From assembly GCF_902806445.1 (NCBI RefSeq), contig NZ_LR760298.1:1550001-1614000 (forward strand): a stretch of DNA of 64,000 nucleotides, given 5' to 3'. The notes below the pieces were generated by a model, which worked only from the letters and a program-made list of their open reading frames with translations, was not told where the DNA came from and searched no databases. This document shows, in pieces, positions 47,095 to 57,425 of the stretch (positions are counted from its first letter, which is position 1; each line of letters opens with the position of its first letter). Source of the DNA: Listeria sp. PSOL-1. Lineage in GTDB: Bacteria; Bacillota; Bacilli; Lactobacillales; Listeriaceae. The position numbers were made by a program, and so were the translations under genes.

Positions 47095-47262
47095 GCGTAG
47101 GCTCTATATTTCGAGCATGACAAATCGAGCGGAAGCATTTGTATTGAAGCAGTTTGCTAGAAGCCAGAAGCGGAACGTACGACTGTACGTGAGAACCGGA
47201 AGTCTGGCAAATTGCTTTAATGCAAGCGCTTGTCGCCGATTTATTTTGTATATGCTCAACAT
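47095..47262. repeat. dispersed ~160-bp palindromic element, copy B
   Basis: Between convergent genes. Left arm GAGCATGACAAATCGAGCGG pairs loosely with GCGCTTGTCGCCGATTTATT...ATGCTC. Inner arms TTGAAGCAGTTTGC and GCAAATTGCTTTAA pair well, and the apex CGTACGACTGTACG is a small hairpin. It shares ACCGGAAGTCTGGCAAA with copy A and TTGTCGCCGATTTATTT with copy C. It slightly overlaps the end of the amidohydrolase gene and may also act as its 3' hairpin. Confidence 0.75.
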
Positions 47263-48836
47263 TTATAAACAATCTTCCCATCTACAACTGTCATCGTAAC
47301 TTTTAAATCTCTTAAATCAGCTTCGGCTACAGTATAAGGATCTTTCTCAACAATGGTAAAATCAGCGACATAGCCAGGCAAAATTTTTCCTCGCTCGAAT
47401 TCTTTGTAACTTGCTATGGCGCTACCCGTCGTATATTGCTTGATTGCTTCAAAAACAGTCAGAGCTTGATCAGAAAAATAGCGTTTGCCATTTAAATCTT
47501 GGTTTGTTGTTCGCGTAACTGCTGCGTGAATCCCGTAAAACGGATTAGGAATTTCAATTGGAGCGTCACTACCAAATGCCGTTTTAAAACCATACGCTGC
47601 AATCGATTTCCAAGCAAAAGCAAGTGGTGGATGCCTTTCACCTAGCACATCAAGCGCCCATGGGAGGTCACTACTCATAAACTGCGGTTGTAGATCAAAC
47701 AAAAGTGGTAATGGCATCGCTTTTTCTAACAATTCTTCACGCAGCCATGGTGTATGAATCATCCGATCAAATTGTCCATCTTTTGGTGGGAATTTCAGCA
47801 ATGTCGTAATTACATTATCAAAAGCTTGATCCCCTAGAATATGGATCGCAACAGGTAAATTAGCTTCTCGAGCTTGTTTAACTAATTCGGTAAATTCATG
47901 ATCTTTGTGGATTTGCAAACCATAGTTCTTTTTATCATCAGCGTAAGGAGCAGACATTAAGGCTGTCCTAGAGCCAACTGTTCCATCGTAAAAAATTTTC
48001 ATTGCGCCAAGTTCAACAAAAGGATGTCCAGAAATGAACAACTCATTAGAAGCTTTAAAAGCAGCCAGTTCAGCGTGATGAACTAATAATTGTACGCGAA
48101 ACGGCTTTTTCTCGCCAGAAAGCATAGCATAAAATGTAGCCAGTGTTTTTTCAAAGCCATTAAAATAATGTAAATCTTCTGAATGAGCGCCTGTTAAGCC
48201 TTTTTCCCATAAATCTTCCACTGCAAGCGTAAGCCAATGCTCAAGCTCAGCACTCGTTGGTTCCGGAAAAGCAGCCACCGCAATGTTGAGCGCATTGTCA
48301 CGCAAGATACCAGTAATTTCGCCCATTTCATCTATATCAATTTCACCACCCCCAGAAAAAGGGGTGTCACTCGTTAACTGAATCTCATCAATAAATGCTT
48401 GATTAATACTTACCGAATGATAATCAATTCTGCGCACTAAAATAGGCGAAGTCTGACTGATTTGATCCAAATCATGTTTCGTTAGCTGCGTCTTTTCATC
48501 TTGCCATTTATTCTCATCATAACCTTCAACAAAAAGCCAATTTCCTTCAGGTAATCTATCCATACGTTCCTTGATTTTAGCCAATGCCGCTTGTTTCGTT
48601 TTCGTTTGATAAAGATTAAGACGAGCTAATGCTTGACCATACCACAATAGATGAATATGTGAATCAACAAAGCCTGGAAAAATAATTTTCCCTTGTAAAT
48701 CAATGACTTCATCTGCTTGGATTTGCTTAGCTGCACTTCCTGTTGCAATAATTTTCCCATTTTCGGTTAAAACGTCATCTACCTTTTCAAAAGGGGCTGT
48801 CATTGTATAAAAAGTTCCATTGGTCCAGAGTTTCAT
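47256..48836 (-). CDS. YtcJ-like amidohydrolase, metal dependent
   Basis: 526 aa from the ATG at 48836, chosen because AGGAGGAT lies just before; a longer frame exists but lacks a site. Amidohydrolase-3 type: metal-binding GFVDSHIHLLWYG, a conserved Lys/Tyr region, PVAIHILGDQAFDNV, FGSDAPIEIPNPFYGIHAAV and the C-terminal PGYVADFTIVEKDPY. It hydrolyses an amide or related bond; substrate unknown. It overlaps the MFS gene by 4 bp, so the transporter may import its substrate. Confidence 0.83.
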   Translation of the reverse strand: MKLWTNGTFYTMTAPFEKVDDVLTENGKIIATGSAAKQIQADEVIDLQGKIIFPGFVDSHIHLLWYGQALARLNLYQTKTKQAALAKIKERMDRLPEGNWLFVEGYDENKWQDEKTQLTKHDLDQISQTSPILVRRIDYHSVSINQAFIDEIQLTSDTPFSGGGEIDIDEMGEITGILRDNALNIAVAAFPEPTSAELEHWLTLAVEDLWEKGLTGAHSEDLHYFNGFEKTLATFYAMLSGEKKPFRVQLLVHHAELAAFKASNELFISGHPFVELGAMKIFYDGTVGSRTALMSAPYADDKKNYGLQIHKDHEFTELVKQAREANLPVAIHILGDQAFDNVITTLLKFPPKDGQFDRMIHTPWLREELLEKAMPLPLLFDLQPQFMSSDLPWALDVLGERHPPLAFAWKSIAAYGFKTAFGSDAPIEIPNPFYGIHAAVTRTTNQDLNGKRYFSDQALTVFEAIKQYTTGSAIASYKEFERGKILPGYVADFTIVEKDPYTVAEADLRDLKVTMTVVDGKIVYKC

Positions 48837-50065
48837 TGATAATCCTCCCTTAATAGCCTTTCTTTTTCGTCTCGTTTTTGTAAAAGCTGTTGGATACGAA
48901 TACAAATCATCGCTAAAATAAGAAGGGCAAATACACTAACAAACAGCGTCTTGATCCCACCAAAATATTCAACGGCTACTGCACCTAAAAACGGTGCCAA
49001 CATTCTAGCAGTAGTCGCTATTCCATTCACTAGCCCTTGGTAGAGCCCAGCCCTTCCTATCGGCGCTAATTGATAAGCAATCGTTGGAATAGCAGGCCAA
49101 GCAAACATTTCTCCAAGAGTAAGTAAACACATCCCCATTAAAAAGCCACGATAGCTTTCTGCCAAAAAAGCAGCACCAAATGCAGCACTAAACAACAGAA
49201 TCCCGACAACTATTTGCAAATGTAAATCCTGTTTAAAGCGATAAATAAGTGGTATAAAAAGAAGCTGTCCAAGAACAATTAATGCACCGTTAATACTCCA
49301 CAATTCTCCGTACTCTGCTGTTGTTATGCCTTTTGTTGCAATCATATACGTTGACAAATTCGACTGCCACTGAACGTGTGGTAATTGACAAAATAAATAT
49401 GTACCTAACAATAAAAGCAATGAAATTAATCCTATGAATGTGGTCCTTCCTCGCTTCATTCCCTTCTTTCGATGTTTTGTTACTATTTTTACTTTTTCAG
49501 AATCCCAATCAATTTTTCTAAAAAAAAGAAGGAAAAAGATAGCATAAAGCACAGCAAAGATAAAAGCACCGAAGTATACTTTTCCCATGCCGCTTTTAGC
49601 AAAAAAGCCAGCTAAAAATGGCCCTAGCGCGACGCCAATGTTTTGCGCAACGTAAATCGCATTAAAACCTGTTCGTCCGCCAGCTGGATGCGTTAGTCCG
49701 GCAGCAGCATATAATCCCGAAAAGATTAACCCCACCGAAAAACCAACAGCCCATAAATTCCAAATAAACAGCGGAAAACCATGAAACAAAACAAGCGATG
49801 CCTCTGAAAATACGAGTATAATTGTCCCAATCATAAGTGAAAGGTAGCCTGAAAACCGATCAAAAAGCAGACCACCAATCACACTTGAAATAATTCCTAC
49901 TCCAGAATTAACAAGTAATACAAGCGATGCCTTTGTACTCGTTAACCCTAACTCTTGTGTCATATACACCATATTAAAAGGCCAAATAAAAGACAATCCT
50001 GTATAAAGCAACATCATCCCAATGATAACAATCCACAAATCACGTGGTAGCCATTTTAAAAACAA
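48833..50065 (-). CDS. MFS transporter
   Basis: About 410 aa with 12 helices. The TTG at 50065 is the likely start because AAGGGGAGA sits 6 nt upstream; the ATG at 50122 lacks a site. The A-type loop is LLFDRFSGYLSLMIG. It belongs to the YttB/YqgE-like MFS group. Translationally coupled to the amidohydrolase. Direction and substrate are unknown. Confidence 0.83.
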   Translation of the reverse strand: MFLKWLPRDLWIVIIGMMLLYTGLSFIWPFNMVYMTQELGLTSTKASLVLLVNSGVGIISSVIGGLLFDRFSGYLSLMIGTIILVFSEASLVLFHGFPLFIWNLWAVGFSVGLIFSGLYAAAGLTHPAGGRTGFNAIYVAQNIGVALGPFLAGFFAKSGMGKVYFGAFIFAVLYAIFFLLFFRKIDWDSEKVKIVTKHRKKGMKRGRTTFIGLISLLLLLGTYLFCQLPHVQWQSNLSTYMIATKGITTAEYGELWSINGALIVLGQLLFIPLIYRFKQDLHLQIVVGILLFSAAFGAAFLAESYRGFLMGMCLLTLGEMFAWPAIPTIAYQLAPIGRAGLYQGLVNGIATTARMLAPFLGAVAVEYFGGIKTLFVSVFALLILAMICIRIQQLLQKRDEKERLLREDYQ

Positions 50066-50214
50066 ACGATCTCTCCCCTTTTTGATGTTTATTTTCTTAA
50101 AATAACATAATTTTATTGGCAATATAAGAAATATTATTTATATAAAAAATAGCATATTCAAGCAAAAAGTCTAGGAAATCATGCGATTCAGCTCTATTTC
50201 TACGATTTAAAAAA

Positions 50215-50371
50215 TAGGGCATGGGTGCTACATTTCGAACACGACAAATCGAGCGAAAGCGTTTGTATGGAAGAGCTTTGTCAGAAACCTGAAGCGAAGC
50301 AGCGTACGACTCTGGCAAAACTCTTCAATCGCGATTGCTTGTCGCCGATTTATTTCGTGTATGTCTCATCC
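50215..50371. repeat. dispersed ~160-bp palindromic element, copy C
   Basis: Left arm CACGACAAATCGAGCG and GGAAGAGCTTTGTCAGA pair with CTCTGGCAAAACTCTTC and TTGTCGCCGATTTATTTCGTG. GCGTACGACT at the tip is shared with copy B. It ends just before the stop of the AI-2E-type gene, like copy B at the amidohydrolase gene, so both sit at a gene's 3' end. Confidence 0.72.
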
Positions 50372-50373
50372 TT

Positions 50374-51546
50374 TTATTCTTCTTGATCACGTTCAGGCCT
50401 TGTCATGTATTTGCTTTTTGGCTGAGCGCCGTAAAGACCAGAAACCCTTTTAAACCAAATAAATACGTGCGTAACAAGTACTTTCAACACAGCATAGCCA
50501 GGTACGGCAAAAATAACACCCACTACACCAAAAAGTTTACCTGAAACTAAAATAACAAACAAAATAGTAATTGGATGGACCTTGAGCGATTTTCCCATAA
50601 CTTGCGGAGAAATAAATTTCCCTTCAAGAAGCTGAACAACGATCCAAACAATGATCAATTTAAGTAGCAGCCAAGGTGAAGTGACCACTGAAATAATCAG
50701 CGCTGGTGTAATCGCGATTGCTGGTCCTAAATAAGGCACGATACTTGTACAAGCAGCAATAATGGCTAATGTAAGTGCGTAAGGCAGACCGATAATTAAG
50801 TAGCCAATAAAAAGCAAGATGCCAATACAGAAGCTAACAATAATTTGACCACGAATATATGAACTAATTTGATGATTTGATTCAATCAATACCTGACGCG
50901 TGTGAGCACGGCTATTGACTGGTAGCAATTTTAAGATAAAATCAGGTAATTTCTTGCCATCTTTAAGTAAATAAAACAAGATAAGTGGCGTTGTAACGAT
51001 AGCAAGCACAACTTCAGTTACTGTTCCAACAATGTTTCCAATACTATTAATCGCACTTGTAACAACTGAAGAACTTTTTTGTGAAATGGTTTTCATGATG
51101 TCATTCATGTTGTGATTTAATTTATCCTTAATCTGGTCAAATAGTGGTGATTGACTGAATTCTGTAAGCCGTTGCGTCATTTGATCCCAATATTTTGGAA
51201 AGTTTTTAAATAAGCTCATAAGTTGATCTCTTACAGCAGGAACAATAAAACTAAATAAAACGACTAATGCGCCAACAATAATTAAATAAAGCAAGCCAAT
51301 CGCAAGTCCACGCCGCCAACCTTTCCGCTCAAGAAAGTCGATCATTGGATTGAACAAATAATACGAAATACCCGCTAAAATAATCGGCGCAGCAACAGTT
51401 TCAATAATCACTCCAAGCGGATAAAAGACAAAAGAAATCTTTGTCAGCATGAAGATATTTAAAGCGACAAGTAATAAGATTAAAAGCCCTAAAACAAATT
51501 TATTTTCGATAAAGTATTGTTTAAATTTAGATAATGTTTTTTTCAC
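50374..51546 (-). CDS. AI-2E family (PerM/YueF-like) membrane protein
   Basis: About 390 aa. The GTG at 51546, behind GGTGAG, is preferred over a start at 51591. About eight helices, with the family loop SYYLFNPMIDFLERKGWRRG near the N-terminus and the C-terminal GPAIAITPALIISVVTSPW and LEGKFISPQVMGKSLKVHP region. Members were first linked to AI-2 export, while many act in ion transport. In Listeria this gene neighbours secA2 (context from known genomes). Confidence 0.85.
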   Translation of the reverse strand: MKKTLSKFKQYFIENKFVLGLLILLLVALNIFMLTKISFVFYPLGVIIETVAAPIILAGISYYLFNPMIDFLERKGWRRGLAIGLLYLIIVGALVVLFSFIVPAVRDQLMSLFKNFPKYWDQMTQRLTEFSQSPLFDQIKDKLNHNMNDIMKTISQKSSSVVTSAINSIGNIVGTVTEVVLAIVTTPLILFYLLKDGKKLPDFILKLLPVNSRAHTRQVLIESNHQISSYIRGQIIVSFCIGILLFIGYLIIGLPYALTLAIIAACTSIVPYLGPAIAITPALIISVVTSPWLLLKLIIVWIVVQLLEGKFISPQVMGKSLKVHPITILFVILVSGKLFGVVGVIFAVPGYAVLKVLVTHVFIWFKRVSGLYGAQPKSKYMTRPERDQEE

Positions 51547-51619
51547 TTTCTCACCTACTTTTTTTAATAGTATACAGCAATCCATGAGCAAAAAAAATCA
51601 GCCTAAAGACGGGGAGCCA

Positions 51620-53944
51620 TTAGCCCATAACTAACCCATCTGGATCCAGTTCAAGCAACGCATGTGCAAAATAAAAATGATAATCTTGTTGAAACTTTTT
51701 AAAAAGAGCCATTCCTTCTTTTTGATACATAATTAGTGGATCTTGTTGTCCATAAGCTTGCAGATGAATCCCCTCACGTAGTTCAACCATTGCATCCAAA
51801 TGAATGACCCACATTTGATCCATTAGATTTAAATAGACTTCTTTTTCAATGGCATTAATTGTATCCGCTGGGAATTTATCGCGAACAGAACGATGCCATG
51901 TAATGATCTTTTCCGCCACTTCGCTTGGAGTCATAAGTAACACTTCATCAAAGCTATATGGGAATTTTGTGCCGCCAAAAAGCTCTTTTTGTAGTTCAAA
52001 AAAGAATTCTGTTTTATCTTCTGGAATTTCTTCAGGAAACGTATTTTCTGCAACCTCACGTAAAATCCTTTCTGATGAAACGCCTAGCTTATCGCGCTCT
52101 AACAATTCATCGCGCTCTTTGTATACGATTTTACGCTGCAAATCAATCACTTCATCATAAGCAAGTAAATCTTTCCGGATATCATAATTTGCTGCTTCAA
52201 TCCGTTTTTGTGCATCGAGGATAATGGAATGGATCTTATAATAAATGATTGGTTTTCCATTGCGTGGATATTTACGTTTTAACTTAGCATAAAAACTTCG
52301 CCACTTTTTACTCTCAAATTGTTGTAATAAATCATCTTCAAGCGAAATCATAAATTTACTAAAGCCTGGATCTCCTCTGCGGCCAGAACGACCCATTAAC
52401 TGTAAATCAATACGCCTACTTTCATGTCGTTCTGTTCCAATCACTGCAAGCCCGCCAAGCTCGTTTACATCAGCTGAAAGTTTAATATCCGTCCCACGTC
52501 CTGCCATGTTTGTCGCCAAAGTTACCATGCCTCTTTCTCCGGCACGTGCAATAATTTCGGCTTCTTGTGCATGATTTTTGGCATTTAACACTTGATGCGG
52601 GATGCCCGCTTCTTTTAACAATTTACTAATCCATTCATTATTTTTAATCGACGACGTCCCTATTAACGTTGGTTGTCCCTTTTCATAGCGCCATGATACT
52701 TCATAGACGATGGCCCTGCCTTGTTCACGTTTAGTATAAAAAACCTCGTCTTGAACATCTTCACGGTTAACACGTAGATTGGTTGGAATGACAACAACAT
52801 CCATTCCATAAATGTGTCGAAACTCTTCTTCTTCCGTTTTAGCAGTCCCAGTCATGCCAGCAATTTTTTTATACATTCTAAAGTAGTTCTGAATCGTAAT
52901 AGTTGCAAGCGTTCGTGATTCTTCTTTAACGTTCACACCTTCCTTAGCCTCAATGGCTTGATGCAGCCCGTCATTAAAGCGACGGCCAGGAAGAGCACGG
53001 CCAGTATGTGGATCGATAATCAACACTTCATCTTCAAGTACTACATAATCCTTATCTTTATGCATCAAAAAATGAGCGCGCATAAGTAGCATTGTAATCC
53101 TTAGTAGTGGCTGGTTTTCTGCTTCATAAAGCGATTCTACTTCCCAAAATTGTTGTGCTTTTTCAATACCCGCGTCATTTAACCAACAGAAGCGTTTATG
53201 CTCTTCAATTTCATAATCATCTTTTAGCATGGTTTTTACAAGTTTATTAGCATTTAAATAAAGGGATAAATCCTCTTCTTTGCGATCAGAAATAAGTAAC
53301 GGTGTCCTTGCTTCGTCAATTAAAATCGCATCTGCTTCATCAATTAAAACAAAGTCACGAGTAGATTGGACTTTATCAGCGGTTTGCCGAACCATATTAT
53401 CACGCAAATAATCAAAGCCAAATTCTGAAGCAGTTCCGTAAATCACATCAGCAGTGTAAATCGCCTTTTTTTGCCTTTTATCTAAGCCCGTTTCATTTAA
53501 AGCTACTGAAATTCCTAGGTATTCAAGCACTCGTCCAATTTCTTCCCGATCACGGGAGGCTAAATATTCATTGGCAGTAACTAAATGAACATGATTGCCA
53601 CGAATGACTTCTATGTACATGACAAATAACGACATCAACGTTTTCCCTTCACCCGTTTTCATCTCAGCAACTTTCCCGTCACCAAGTACGAGGGCCCCAA
53701 TGAGTTGAACAATGACTGCATCTAATCCTAAAACTCGGCTTGCAGCTTCTCTTGCTAATGAAAATATATTGATCTTATCACGCATAGGGATTTCTTTTTC
53801 GCGAAAACGTTCACGCCAAATGCGCGTTTGTTCGATAAGTTCTTCTTGGTCCATATTTGTATAAAGCCCTTCTTTTTTCACAATTTGACGGGCAATTTGG
53901 CGATATTCTTTTACAATTTTACGATCATCAAAATTCTGTTTCAT
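51620..53944 (-). CDS. secA2: accessory Sec translocase ATPase SecA2
   Basis: 774 aa, shorter than SecA1 and the size of Listeria SecA2. GDGKVAEMKTGEGKTLMSLF is Walker A; VLIDEADAILIDEARTPLLIS is the DEVD-type box; TNMAGRGTDIKL and GRSGRRGDPG are motifs V/VI. The C-terminal zinc-binding Cys motif of SecA1 is absent. It drives export of p60 and other substrates, and iap is directly divergent from it, as in L. monocytogenes. AGGAGG precedes the ATG. Confidence 0.95.
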   Translation of the reverse strand: MKQNFDDRKIVKEYRQIARQIVKKEGLYTNMDQEELIEQTRIWRERFREKEIPMRDKINIFSLAREAASRVLGLDAVIVQLIGALVLGDGKVAEMKTGEGKTLMSLFVMYIEVIRGNHVHLVTANEYLASRDREEIGRVLEYLGISVALNETGLDKRQKKAIYTADVIYGTASEFGFDYLRDNMVRQTADKVQSTRDFVLIDEADAILIDEARTPLLISDRKEEDLSLYLNANKLVKTMLKDDYEIEEHKRFCWLNDAGIEKAQQFWEVESLYEAENQPLLRITMLLMRAHFLMHKDKDYVVLEDEVLIIDPHTGRALPGRRFNDGLHQAIEAKEGVNVKEESRTLATITIQNYFRMYKKIAGMTGTAKTEEEEFRHIYGMDVVVIPTNLRVNREDVQDEVFYTKREQGRAIVYEVSWRYEKGQPTLIGTSSIKNNEWISKLLKEAGIPHQVLNAKNHAQEAEIIARAGERGMVTLATNMAGRGTDIKLSADVNELGGLAVIGTERHESRRIDLQLMGRSGRRGDPGFSKFMISLEDDLLQQFESKKWRSFYAKLKRKYPRNGKPIIYYKIHSIILDAQKRIEAANYDIRKDLLAYDEVIDLQRKIVYKERDELLERDKLGVSSERILREVAENTFPEEIPEDKTEFFFELQKELFGGTKFPYSFDEVLLMTPSEVAEKIITWHRSVRDKFPADTINAIEKEVYLNLMDQMWVIHLDAMVELREGIHLQAYGQQDPLIMYQKEGMALFKKFQQDYHFYFAHALLELDPDGLVMG

Positions 53945-54321
53945 TTATCTTTTCCTCCAGGATACCATTATACAACAACCGCATCACTTTCCAAAATGAA
54001 GCCCTGCTTTTATATTACAATTTGATTAATTTTTTCAACGGGTACATATGGATGCTACTTGCTTCGTGCAACCTTTGTAACGTTTTTGGTACGGGTGTTA
54101 TCGGGCGAAACACTCATATGAGCTACATCGCAAGACTTAAGGACGTACGTTCGCATTTGCAAATGTTACAATTAGATTACAATCGTTCGGTATAGGCCGT
54201 TTTTATTTTGCTAAACGTGTCCCCGATATTTGTTTTTTTTTTACAAACTGGGTAAAATAAGTATTAAACATTAAGTTTCTAAATACATATCGATTTATAA
54301 AGAGAGGAGATTTTACAAATT
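53945..54321. promoter_or_regulatory. secA2 / iap divergent intergenic region
   Basis: The likely iap promoter is TTTACA (54240-54245), a 16-nt spacer, TATTAA (54262-54267), with a ~48-nt leader and the GAGAGGAG site. The 54030-54220 part is richer in GC than its surroundings, with several short dyads (for example CGTACG and CAAATG), but I cannot assign it. No c-di-AMP (ydaO-type) consensus is evident. Confidence 0.5.
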
Positions 54322-56010
54322 ATGAAAAAAGCGGCCATTGCAACAGCAACAGCAGGAATTGCAGTAACAGCTTTTGCTGCACCAACGATTGCTTCTGCAA
54401 GTACTATTGTTGTTGAATCCGGCGATACTCTTTGGGGAATCGCAGAAAAAAACAATACCACGGTTGACACTTTAAAACAATTAAACAAATTAGCTTCCGA
54501 TAAAATTTTCCCTGGGCAAAAACTTATCGTTGGTGAACAATCTAAAATAAAAGCAGAAAAAGAAGTTTCTGCTACTTGGTTAAATGTTCGTCAAGGTCCG
54601 GGCGTAGAAAATCAAATTATGACTTCTTTACAAGGAGGAACTAAAGTTACTGTTGAATCAACAGAGGATAATGGTTGGAGCAAAATTAACTTTGGTAAAA
54701 AAACAGGCTATGTAAATAGTAAATATTTAGCAGAGACCACTGCTTCTACTCCAAAACAAGTTGCGAAACAAGAAGTTAAAGCTTCTACTCCAAAGAAAGT
54801 CGTTAAGCGAGAAACAAGCCAAACACAAGTCAAAGAAGACGTATCTACATACGCTGTAAAAAGCGGTGATACACTTTGGGGGCTTTCAACGAAGTTTGGT
54901 GTTCCGGTTCAAGATTTAATATCTTGGAATAATTTATCTTCTTCTTCCATCTATGTTGGACAAGTTTTATCCATTAAAGCTTCTGTTCAAAAAGCGCCCG
55001 TTCAAGCAGCTCCAAAACAAGCTGTTAAACAAGATAAAGAAGTAGAACAATCAAAACAAACAGCACCTAAACAAACTAAATCAGCCCAACAACCCATTGA
55101 TACAAGCGCTTCTTCTTATACAGTGAAAAGCGGCGATTCTTTAAATAAAATCGCTAGTATCTTTGGTATATCTGTAAGCCAACTTAAAGCACTAAATCAT
55201 TTATCTTCTGATTCGCTTCAAGTTGGGCAAGTGCTTAAAGTAAAAGGTCAGGTAGCTACTCCGGTTCAAAAACAAGAACAACCTGCTCAAAAAGAACAAA
55301 CAAACACACAACCAAAAGAAGATGTAAAACAAACTCCTTCGATTGATACAAATGCCTCTTCTTATACTGTAAAAAGTGGCGATTCTTTATCAAAAATTGC
55401 CAACATTTTCGGTATCAGTGTATCAAATTTAAAGGCTTTAAATAATCTATCAAGCAACGCACTTCAAGTTGGACAAGTGCTTAAAGTAAAAGGCCAAGCA
55501 ACTAACCCTGCTCAAAACATGAACAACACAAATAACAATTCAACAACGAGCAATACAAATAATGCCAAACCAGACAAACCAGCACAAAACACAAATAATA
55601 ACAACTCTAGCTCTACAAATAACAATAGCTCTTCAGCTAGTTCTTCTAGCTATGCTGCTTTACTTGCTGAAGCACAAAAACATTTAGGTAAATCGTATAG
55701 TTGGGGAGCAAATGGGCCTTCGTCGTTTGATTGCTCTGGTTATACAAAATATGTTTTTGCTGCCATTGGTATTTCACTTCCGCGTACTTCTGGCGGGCAG
55801 TATGCTTCTTCTACAAGCATTAGCGAATCACAAGCTAAACCTGGTGATCTCGTGTTCTTTAATTACGGTAGAGGCATTTCACATGTTGGGATCTACGTTG
55901 GCGGCGGTCAAATGATCAACGCCCAAGATAATGGCGTTAAATATGATAATATTCACGGTTCTGGCTGGGGACAATTCCTTGTAGGCTTCGGACGCGTTAC
56001 TAATTTTTAA
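54322..56010 (+). CDS. iap: p60 peptidoglycan endopeptidase (invasion-associated protein)
   Basis: 562 aa. Signal peptide 1-27; LysM 1 at about 28-71 ([14 protein letters not shown]); SH3b at 80-138 ([14 protein letters not shown]); LysM 2, 3 and 4 at about 173-217, 263-307 and 346-390 ([15 protein letters not shown]). An Asn/Thr/Ser-rich linker (395-445) precedes the NlpC/P60 domain with Cys471 (FDCSGYTKY) and His521 ([10 protein letters not shown]). L. monocytogenes p60 has only two LysM domains, so this form has two more. It cuts D-iGlu-mDAP stem peptides, aids septation and is a SecA2 substrate (family knowledge). Confidence 0.96.
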   Translation: MKKAAIATATAGIAVTAFAAPTIASASTIVVESGDTLWGIAEKNNTTVDTLKQLNKLASDKIFPGQKLIVGEQSKIKAEKEVSATWLNVRQGPGVENQIMTSLQGGTKVTVESTEDNGWSKINFGKKTGYVNSKYLAETTASTPKQVAKQEVKASTPKKVVKRETSQTQVKEDVSTYAVKSGDTLWGLSTKFGVPVQDLISWNNLSSSSIYVGQVLSIKASVQKAPVQAAPKQAVKQDKEVEQSKQTAPKQTKSAQQPIDTSASSYTVKSGDSLNKIASIFGISVSQLKALNHLSSDSLQVGQVLKVKGQVATPVQKQEQPAQKEQTNTQPKEDVKQTPSIDTNASSYTVKSGDSLSKIANIFGISVSNLKALNNLSSNALQVGQVLKVKGQATNPAQNMNNTNNNSTTSNTNNAKPDKPAQNTNNNNSSSTNNNSSSASSSSYAALLAEAQKHLGKSYSWGANGPSSFDCSGYTKYVFAAIGISLPRTSGGQYASSTSISESQAKPGDLVFFNYGRGISHVGIYVGGGQMINAQDNGVKYDNIHGSGWGQFLVGFGRVTNF

Positions 56011-56032
56011 CTCGTAAACAACAAAATAATAG

Positions 56033-56093
56033 ATCAGCGTTTCAAAAAGTTGTTGCCCGTAAAAGCAAACTTGTTGATGCGCTGATTTTTTAT
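56033..56093 (+). terminator. iap terminator
   Basis: Arms ATCAGCG (56033-56039) and CGCTGAT (56081-56087) with a long inner region, then TTTTTTA. It overlaps a possible early ATG of the next gene at 56092, which supports the later start at 56113 for that gene. Confidence 0.6.
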
Positions 56094-56112
56094 GAGGAAG
56101 GTTTTTATACTT

Positions 56113-57303
56113 ATGGAAAACAGCGTCACACTAAAGTTGAATACAAAATTTTTAAAAGCTTTTCAAAATCGATATCCGTTAATTCAGCGTGAATACTTTA
56201 CAAACTGGCCAGATGAAATAACAGAAGGCACATTACTTCGCCTTCACGGCCCTAATCATCAATTCATTGGAAATGCTTATTACGGGAAACAAAATAAAGG
56301 CGATGGTTGGATTTATAGTTTTACTGATGACAAAAAAACAATCAGCCAACATTTTCATAGCGCTTTGCAGGAAGCCATTTCAAAGCGAGAAAGGTTTTTT
56401 CATGATATCACGACAACGGCTTTTCGTTTATTTAATGGAGAAGGTGACCATTTTGGCGGCATAACGATCGATTATTATGACGGTTTTTTGTTACTGCAAT
56501 GGTATAGTGAAGGGGTTTATTCATTTAAAGCCGATTTACTCCCTATCTTATTTGATTTGCCTTTTACACGGGGTATCTATGAAAAAAGGCGTTTTGAGCA
56601 AGCCGACACCCCAAAAGATGATTTTATCGGAGGTTCTCGTGCTACTTTCCCGCTTATCATTAAAGAAAATGGGATTCATTATGCTACTTATTTAGATGAT
56701 GGCTGGATGACAGGGATTTTCCTTGATCAAAAAGAAGTCCGCAAAAAATTGAGCTTAGGCTATACTGCTGGAAAAACAGTACTCAATACATTTTCTTATA
56801 CTGGTGCTTTTTCAGTAGCTGCACTTTTCGGTGGAGCGCTACAGACTACAAGTGTTGATGTTGCGAAACGCTCGCTTTCTAAAACGAAAGAACAATTTGC
56901 CGAAAATGGGCTAAATAGCGATTCTCAGCAAATTATTGTCGAAGATGTTTTCCATTATTTTAAATATGCTGTGCGAAAAAACCTTCATTTTGATATCGTT
57001 ATCGTTGACCCACCAAGCTTTGCACGCACAAAAAAAACCACTTTCCAAGTAGCAAAAGACTATCCTGCTCTACTAGAACAAGTTATCCAAATTACAGCGA
57101 CAAACGGCACGATTATTGCTTCAACAAACTATGCCGGTTTCCAATTAAAAAAATTCAAACAACTTATCCAAACCGCATTTAAAGCAAGTAAACGCACCTA
57201 TAAAATCGAACAAATTTTCACCCTTCCCGCAGACTTCACAATAAACCCTGCTTTTCCTGAAGGCGATTATTTGAAGGTTGTTTTTCTTAAGTTGGATGTA
57301 TAG
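56113..57303 (+). CDS. class I SAM-dependent rRNA methyltransferase (RlmI-like)
   Basis: 396 aa from the ATG at 56113, where GAGGAAGG lies 9 nt upstream. A PUA-like N-terminal domain (GTLLRLHGPNHQFIGNAYYG) precedes a central RlmI-specific region and a Rossmann SAM domain (VLNTFSYTGAFSVAALFGGA, DIVIVDPPSFARTKKTTF). The motif DPPSF is typical of m5C1962-type 23S rRNA methyltransferases; the actual target is inferred. Confidence 0.87.
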   Translation: MENSVTLKLNTKFLKAFQNRYPLIQREYFTNWPDEITEGTLLRLHGPNHQFIGNAYYGKQNKGDGWIYSFTDDKKTISQHFHSALQEAISKRERFFHDITTTAFRLFNGEGDHFGGITIDYYDGFLLLQWYSEGVYSFKADLLPILFDLPFTRGIYEKRRFEQADTPKDDFIGGSRATFPLIIKENGIHYATYLDDGWMTGIFLDQKEVRKKLSLGYTAGKTVLNTFSYTGAFSVAALFGGALQTTSVDVAKRSLSKTKEQFAENGLNSDSQQIIVEDVFHYFKYAVRKNLHFDIVIVDPPSFARTKKTTFQVAKDYPALLEQVIQITATNGTIIASTNYAGFQLKKFKQLIQTAFKASKRTYKIEQIFTLPADFTINPAFPEGDYLKVVFLKLDV

Positions 57304-57317
57304 TAGCTAGGCTTTCA

Positions 57318-57387
57318 TTATGGGTTTTGACAGCACTTTAGGATATTTTCACAAACTTGTTAACCATTTCTGTTAAAACCCATAATT
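57318..57387. terminator. long-loop inverted repeat between methyltransferase and ydbC-like genes
   Basis: ATTATGGGTTTTGACAG (57318-57334) faces CTGTTAAAACCCATAAT (57371-57387), with a 36-nt loop. It lies between convergent genes; no long U-run. Possibly a shared 3' hairpin. Confidence 0.5.
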
Positions 57388-57425
57388 TAATGGCCTCCCA
57401 CTTAGACTATTACTCAAAGCACCAA

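Noticed and set aside
53945-54240. c-di-AMP (ydaO-type) riboswitch before iap
   Set aside because: Such switches often precede wall hydrolases, but the conserved motifs are missing and the likely promoter lies after this stretch.
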